Shown here piece after piece: positions 10,587 through 13,530 of a DNA stretch of 13,530 bases (its first letter is position 1; every line of letters begins with the position of its first letter). This DNA comes from Chloromonas sp. AAM2 (taxonomy: Eukaryota; Chlorophyta; Chlorophyceae; Chlamydomonadales; Chlamydomonadaceae): assembly GCA_004335635.1 (NCBI GenBank), contig QAXH01000417.1:1-13530 (forward strand), read 5' to 3'. The position numbers and the translations under genes are program-made. A model generated the notes under the pieces. It was not told the origin of the DNA. It did no database searches and saw nothing but the letters and a program-made list of their open reading frames with translations.

Positions 10587-12338
10587 TGTTGCATTTGCGC
10601 CTGTTGCTGCTGTTGTTGCATTTGCGCCTGTTGCTGCTGCTGCATTTGCTCTTGTTGCTGCTGCTGCATTTGCGCCTGTTGCTGTGCTTGCTCCTGTGCC
10701 TGTTGCTGTGCGTGTTCTTGCGCCTGTTGTTGCGCGTGCTGCTCAGCAGCATAGGCCGCAACTGCCAGCAATGGGTTGGTGGTGTGGCCGATAGAGTTGC
10801 GTGGTGAATGACAGCCCTCCTCAGGCCATTGCTGAGGGGACCCTTGGAGGGATGATGGCTCCGATTGGCCCTGCCCCTGCCCCTGCCCCTGCTGCTGTTG
10901 CTGCTGCCAGCCCTTTGCATGCCGCTGATTGGATCTGCGCTGCTCGTAGTCCTGAGTCTTGTTCAACAGCTGTGTTACCACTGCATGCACGCTGGTGCCC
11001 GTGCGAGCGGTCCCGTTGCCTCGTGCGCCCTGCCCTGCCTCCATCTCACTGTCACCTGGGCAAGAGAGTGTGCATGCAACATCATGCTCCATGCATGGTC
11101 GGCTACATGTGCACCCATTACCAGTCCTTAGTGCTTGACACTGCATGCAAGCAGGGCAAGGCTAGCCAGTTTGCAGCTTATTGCACTTGAAGAAAAAGAT
11201 GCTTCCGCACAAAACATCTGAACGTAGGCATGTAAACTAAAATGCAAAATGGCCCAAGCACCCCAAACGCACATTGGCCCAGGACACATAATGGGAGAAC
11301 CAGAAGCAAGCCCTCTCCGGTGCGCACCTGCTGAACGTATGCCTGTGATGCCCCCCGGGCTAAGTGGCATGCCATCCCCTGCACCCAAGGCATTCAAAGT
11401 GCTGCTGCTGCCACCTGCTCCCAGCCGACCCTTGCCTTTGGAGCTACCGCTACTGGGTAGGAGGCGTGACCCTGGCAGCAGCAGTTGTTGTGGCGGCGGG
11501 CCGCTCACTTGCATCACTCCTCTGCTGCCTGCAACCTCAAAGCTGAACCCCGGCTGTGCCATCTGCTGGGGTGCAGGGGCGGACGCAAACTCAAATGGAC
11601 TAGGTGGGAGTGGCAAAGCTCCGGTTGCTGTGTGTTGCATGGCTGCCGGCAGATGCTGCATGGCTGGGAACAGCATGACTGTCTGCCCCATGGTTGCCTC
11701 CTGCCCAGATCCATCCATGGCGACCATCATGCCATTGGGGGCTACCATGATGGATGGCACGACGACGACATGCCCATTGTAGTGCTGTGGTGCGGCTGTG
11801 CCGTGGCTATGGCGACCACTGCCGCCACTTCGGAGCAAGTGACTGCTGGATTGGCTCCCTGTTGTGCGGAGTGAATTTGTGTTGCCACGGCCGCCATGCC
11901 TTCCACTGCCGGTGGGATCGTCCTGCAGCACGTCAAACATTTGCACGCGCATGCATACACCCCGCCTTGCACCACACTTGGAATGCCTGGTGGCGGGGAT
12001 GTGGGCAAGCATGCATGGGCACAAGCATGCCAGAGTCATTACCGTCTGGTGGTTCTCCTCGCCGGCTGGCTCTGCAACCGTTCCGTCAAAGGTGCCATCC
12101 GCAGGCTCCATCCATGAGTATCCAGCACCGGGCAAGAAGCTGGTGACATTCTGCGCACGTTGTCAGACATTCTGTCATGAGAAACCCTTTCCGATGCTTT
12201 TGCTCAGTGTGCTCTGTCACATGTCATGATACAATGCTTAATCAACACGCTGTGCTCACTGCTCACCTGCAAGATAGTCGCCGTGTTCTGAGGCTGAAGG
12301 CCGTTCTCCGCATAAGCCTCCTCCTCTGAGGTGATCAT
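2962..12338 (-). CDS. Large Q-rich, cysteine-rich protein of unknown function, 15-exon model
   Basis: Unrecognised protein. Exons in order of transcription: 12338-12267, 12150-12043, 11922-11328, 11055-10179, 9597-9430, 8866-8785, 8195-7841, 7378-7277, 6858-6717, 6499-6415, 5946-5718, 5107-5045, 4574-4455, 4054-3726, 3330-2962. All 14 junctions are GT/AG and keep phase, giving 1232 codons with stop. ATG at 12338 follows an in-frame TAA 30 bases upstream. Regions: residues 1-60 acidic; 61-310 Gly/Ser/Met-rich; about 309-475 Q-rich; 552-665 Cys-rich with CxxC pairs; about 665-750 Q, K and P; 787-900 helical, Ala-rich; 939-1000 Pro/Ala linkers; 1034-1103 repeats and coiled coil; 1110-1231 Gly-rich tail. 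The make-up suggests a nuclear regulator, but this is inference. It may be two genes; the weakest joins flank 7277-7378. Confidence 0.55.
3726..4054 (-). CDS. Exon 14 of the model, SLNL repeats and coiled coil
   Basis: The acceptor is CCACGCACGCAG at 4055 and the donor CAG/GTGTGA at 3726/3725. The exon has 109 codons. It encodes a Leu/Ser/Thr region with two EPSLNLSTVL-like copies 14 residues apart, then a Gln/Glu/Leu-rich predicted coiled coil containing QERQRLEQLQQLERAVLG. It has very strong CTG/GTG/CAG codon use. Confidence 0.68.
4158..4244 (+). repeat. Imperfect intronic repeat TTGAGAGGGCA..ATGAAGC.GCA
   Basis: Copies occur at 4158-4181 and 4191-4213, with a partial third (CATGAAGCTGCA) at 4233-4244. 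They lie in the intron upstream of the exon at 3726-4054 and have no obvious function. Confidence 0.7.
4455..4574 (-). CDS. Exon 13 of the model, Pro/Ala-rich linker
   Basis: The acceptor is CCTGTTTGCAG at 4575 and there is a strong donor GTGAGC at 4454. The 120-base exon is phase 1 at both ends. It encodes a Gly/Ser/Pro/Ala linker with APPSPAPAYGNRA and SPPPPTFHLPA. Confidence 0.5.
4816..5017 (+). repeat. Diverged direct repeat, about 40 bases, two copies 162 bases apart
   Basis: The segment 4816-4855 (starting TGTGCAGTCCGTCATG) and 4978-5017 (starting TGTGCAGTCGATCATG) align over most of their length with several substitutions. Both lie in the intron between the exons at 5045 and 4574. Confidence 0.65.
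5045..5107 (-). CDS. Exon 12 of the model, short Pro/Ala/Gly linker
   Basis: The acceptor is TTGTTCCGCAG at 5108 and the donor TCAG/GTGTGT at 5045/5044. The 63 bases start and end in phase 1, so the exon can be skipped without a frame change. It encodes AEPAMHPSPFVAGLGTRPAS. Confidence 0.45.
5621..5656 (+). repeat. Two copies of CCCATGTTAGGCTG
   Basis: Perfect 14-base copies at 5621-5634 and 5643-5656, intronic, with a period of 22 bases. Confidence 0.8.
5718..5946 (-). CDS. Exon 11, Ala-rich helix
   Basis: The acceptor is CATCATGCAG at 5947 and there is a consensus donor GTGAGT at 5717. It encodes VSDMAQQFDAIAARLRAAG followed by an Ala/Gln/Ser helix and then a Gly/Arg-rich end. Third positions are strongly G/C in this frame. 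Confidence 0.68.
6138..6172 (+). repeat. Pentamer repeat GTGCC/ATGCC
   Basis: Five or so units of (G/A)TGCC run in tandem, then GCATGCATGC. It lies in the intron between exons 10 and 11. Confidence 0.8.
6415..6499 (-). CDS. Exon 10, helical region
   Basis: The acceptor is TTTGTCTGCAG at 6500. The first base completes an Arg codon and 28 codons follow, ending VDVALHHLARNAAK. The donor GTTCGT at 6414 is modest. Phase matches exon 9 and exon 11 exactly. Confidence 0.6.
6717..6858 (-). CDS. Exon 9, start of the Ala-rich helical region
   Basis: The acceptor is GCTGTCCGTGCAG at 6859 and the donor GTGGGT at 6716. It encodes GLQDSCGHLSSAVCGLGSEA and a further amphipathic helix, with strong CTG/GTG/GCG codon use. 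A second acceptor, CACCTTCCAG at 6821, would shorten the exon by 38 bases and break phase with exon 8. Confidence 0.6.
6881..6975 (+). repeat. (TTTG)16 tetranucleotide repeat passing into TG/TTTG
   Basis: About 66 bases of uninterrupted TTTG units are followed by TG dinucleotides and more TTTG. In the minus-strand gene this is a CAAA repeat in the intron between exons 8 and 9. The long Cys/Val/Leu/Phe ORFs on the plus strand here are artefacts of it. Confidence 0.92.
7277..7378 (-). CDS. Tentative exon 8, Thr/Ala/Pro-rich
   Basis: The acceptor is GCATGCACAG at 7379 and the donor GACAG/GTGGGC at 7277/7276. The phase that links exons 7 and 9 gives a Thr/Pro/Ala-rich piece with PTPSVTQPANPAVAAAA. 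Another frame through the same bases has even higher G/C third positions but does not fit the neighbours, so this exon is the least certain of the chain. Confidence 0.4.
7564..7603 (+). repeat. Tandem 20-base duplication
   Basis: AGCTTTGGTAAACACATCCT at 7564-7583 is followed directly by a copy with one change at 7584-7603. It is in the intron between exons 7 and 8. Confidence 0.88.
7841..8195 (-). CDS. Exon 7, second cysteine cluster and Q/P/K-rich stretch
   Basis: The acceptor is CCCTGCATTGCAG at 8196, preceded by pyrimidines, and the donor CAG/GTGCGG at 7841/7840. The exon starts in phase 0 with a C-x2-C-x15-C-x-C cluster containing MRPLTFYSSEDTN. It then runs into glutamine- and lysine-rich, probably disordered sequence with KPSDKAQGHGDRPKRASP. 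It could also be the last exon of a shorter gene, since the frame reaches a stop at 7755. Confidence 0.62.
8785..8866 (-). CDS. Exon 6, completes a CxxC pair
   Basis: The acceptor is GCGCGTGCAG at 8867. The first base completes an Arg codon, and the next codon is Cys, turning the end of exon 5 into C-G-R-C. The segment then reads EMLEATYQAHLKQ and AIYDSNGTK. The donor is GTCACG at 8784; GTGCAG at 8773 is an alternative that would change phase. Confidence 0.65.
9261..9313 (+). repeat. (CTG)13 followed by (ATG)4, intronic
   Basis: The pure CTG run covers about 9261-9301 and then changes to GATGATGATGATGG. It sits in the intron between exons 5 and 6 of the minus-strand gene, where it reads CAG in the transcript. 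Confidence 0.9.
9430..9597 (-). CDS. Exon 5, first half of the cysteine-rich module
   Basis: The acceptor is CTTGCCTGCAG at 9598 and the donor AAG/GTAGGT at 9430/9429. The 55 whole codons include nine cysteines: C-x4-C-x7-C-x4-C-x-C-C, then WCGPC and an FVRCG end. Third positions are strongly G/C. The spacing suggests zinc ligands, but I do not recognise the fold. Confidence 0.72.
9892..9990 (+). repeat. Interleaved intronic duplications
   Basis: CATGCACAAAACGTA occurs at 9921-9935 and 9945-9959, separated by an A run. TTGCTGTTGGTTGT flanks them on both sides, at about 9894 and 9971. This looks like a local duplication in the intron between exons 4 and 5. Confidence 0.75.
10179..11055 (-). 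CDS. Exon 4, long glutamine-rich tract
   Basis: The acceptor is CTCTTGCCCAG at 11056 and the donor AA/GTGAGT at 10179/10178. The 877-base exon encodes a short Gly/Thr lead, an amphipathic stretch with VVTQLLNKTQDYEQRR, then glutamine runs broken by Ala, Met, Glu and His. It closes with FAEYEKKYGDAM. If the following intron is kept, TGA comes one codon later. The mixed CAG/CAA codons show that the glutamine is selected at protein level or that the repeat is old. Confidence 0.72.
10451..10745 (-). repeat. Coding CAG/CAA glutamine repeat
   Basis: On the plus strand this is an interrupted CTG/TTG array; on the coding strand it is CAG/CAA. The longest pure glutamine runs are at about 10460-10530 and 10555-10590. 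Elsewhere a QMQQQQQ/QAQ pattern repeats every 7-9 residues. The interruptions should make it more stable than a pure triplet array. Confidence 0.85.
11328..11922 (-). CDS. Exon 3, Gly/Ser/Met/Pro-rich region
   Basis: The acceptor is GTGCTGCAG at 11923 and the donor CAG/GTGCGC at 11328/11327. It holds 198 codons plus one base. The product is low in charge, with Ser-Gly stretches, repeated Met (for example MVAPNGMMVAMDG on the coding strand) and PPPQQLLLPG, typical of a disordered region. It is open over its full length with no stop. Confidence 0.7.
12043..12150 (-). CDS. Exon 2 of the large minus-strand gene
   Basis: The exon is 36 codons, in phase 0 at both ends. The acceptor is CGTGCGCAG at 12151 and the donor GTAATG at 12042. 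It encodes a segment containing SFLPGAGYSWMEP and then acidic/Gly residues. Confidence 0.6.
12267..12338 (-). CDS. Exon 1 of the large minus-strand gene (start codon)
   Basis: ATG at 12338-12336 opens 24 codons beginning MITSEEEAYAENG and ends at CTTGCAG before a strong GTGAGC donor (12266). An in-frame TAA at 12368-12366 supports this ATG as the first possible start. An alternative is that this is an internal exon with an acceptor at CACCTCAG. Confidence 0.55.
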
Positions 12339-13530
12339 GATGAGCAAGCAGCTTTCAGCACAATCTTATGCTGCGCAATCATAAGAGATGCATTCCTCCA
12401 TTCACATTCATCATCGCAAAATCGACAAGGTTTTGATTGGCAAACCCTGTTGATGGCCGGCATGCCTTGCTACTATCGCTGAGCAGTTCGCATAGACTAC
12501 AGGTCATACGCCAGGCATAGCCGCGGGCAAACGCAGCAGTCCTGCCGTGGACAACACGTGGGGCCGTTCAGGTTATATTAGGTTACGTAAATTTGGCCTT
12601 CAGTAAAGTGGACTTGTCTGGCGGCCTTCATCTCAAATACGGGCTCTGCACCCATTGCCGAGTGTTTTGCTGTGAGCCTCATTGTTAACACTGCGGATCA
12701 TGTTATGTTCACGTCACTTTAACGGGAGCGGGGTGTGTCAGTAACTGATGCTGTGTACAGTGACATGCTCTGGCAGGGCTTAGCTCTTACGAGATATCGC
12801 TCCGACCCGGCTCACAGGATCAACGACTTGCTATGGGAATGGGTTGGCTGGGCTGGTGGCTGGGGATGGGCAATGCTATGCTAGGCTGTCCCTTCAAAGA
12901 TATCCCCCCCAGGGGACAAGGCTGAGGGTCCTTCGGGGGCGACCTACCCTCAGGTTGGCCACAGAGGGATGTTGGCCTTGCTTTGTGAGGGGCATAGGTA
13001 GCCTATAGACTGGGCTTGTCTTGAATATGAGCTGCATGGCGCCGCCTAGAGTTTGTGTGGCCCAATTGAGCATGGATTGAATATTGCATGGGTCTTTTGC
13101 GAAAGTTGCATGGGCACACGAAGAGTACCTAATACGTTGGTTGGGACTCAACGTATGTATTTTCCTTCCATGTCCAGTGCATGAGAGCCCCAAGTGATGC
13201 ACGGACATGGTCCTCAGGAGGGGGGTTTAGACTCCACCTTGTACAACAAACCCCGTTTGTGGTCGGTAGCAGTCTTTCCCTCACGAACCGACAAGCACAG
13301 TGTAGCCTTTCCCACGCAAAGCGCGCAGCTGCGACGCACAGCAAACGGCCAGCTGCGCTTAAGTTGCTGCTGCCTGCACTTTGAGTTTTCTCGGATCCGT
13401 GCAGCGTGCATCGATCGATTCGAGCAGGCCAATCTACAAGGCAGCTGACTGTGTCTTGAGGTGAGTCGAGATACTGGGTGTTCGGATTGGGGTTTGCAAG
13501 GTTTGTGACCGTGCGCTGTTGATTCTGTCG
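12339..13530. other. Upstream region of the minus-strand gene, no supported coding exon
   Basis: ORFs here are short, lack biased codons and have no recognisable products. The stretch should hold the 5' UTR and promoter of the minus-strand gene. It includes a CACGTG palindrome at 12555-12560, an AT-rich patch at 12571-12597, an 8-base inverted repeat at 12922-12953, and a consensus plus-strand donor-like GTGAGT at 13461. No TATA box can be named with confidence. Confidence 0.45.

Noticed and set aside
10278..10807. Long plus-strand ORFs rich in Cys, Leu or Ala
   Set aside because: They are readings of the CTG/TTG array on the opposite strand of the Q-rich coding exon.
11249..11782. 177-codon plus-strand ORF
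   Set aside because: It lies opposite exon 3, whose minus-strand frame has better splice signals and phase links on both sides.
12894..13208. 104-codon minus-strand ORF upstream of the large gene
   Set aside because: No biased codon use, no recognisable motif and no splice link to the gene; an 8-base inverted repeat inside it is too short to call a mobile element.
1..13530. CRISPR arrays, insertion sequences or phage genes
   Set aside because: No regularly spaced repeats, transposase-like frames or bacterial gene layout; splice signals point to a eukaryotic nuclear genome.

Overview
The window looks like nuclear DNA from a green alga, most likely a chlorophycean/volvocalean type (Volvox-, Chlamydomonas- or Dunaliella-like). 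The signs are many short exons with GC-rich third positions inside long introns of about 100-600 bases, GTGAGT/GTGCGC-type donors, TGTAA polyadenylation motifs after a plus-strand gene, abundant CAG/CTG and other simple repeats, and no bacterial operon layout. The species cannot be fixed from the sequence alone.

Layout. (1) 300-1277, plus strand: the last three exons of a tail-anchored SNARE that I recognise as USE1. Earlier exons lie to the left of the window. Its 3' UTR runs to roughly 1935 and carries TGTAA motifs. (2) 1936-2961: a gap with no gene that I can support, between two convergent genes. (3) 2962-12338, minus strand: a chain of 15 exons whose reading phases all match at every junction. 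It models as one gene of about 1231 codons. From N to C terminus it encodes an acidic start, a Gly/Ser/Met/Pro-rich region, a long glutamine-rich tract, a cysteine-rich module with several CxxC pairs (probably zinc-binding), a second Q/P/K-rich stretch, an Ala-rich helical region, Pro/Ala/Ser linkers, and a C-terminal helical segment. I do not recognise this protein. A split into two neighbouring genes near 7300-7850 cannot be excluded. (4) 12339-13530: upstream region with no supported coding exon, probably holding the promoter of the minus-strand gene and perhaps the start of a divergent plus-strand gene.

USE1 acts in ER-directed vesicle fusion. The large minus-strand protein has the make-up of a nuclear regulator (Q-rich plus Cys-rich). 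Nothing in the sequence links the two functionally; they are simply convergent neighbours. All exon boundaries were read by eye from splice signals, phase and codon use, without transcript data.
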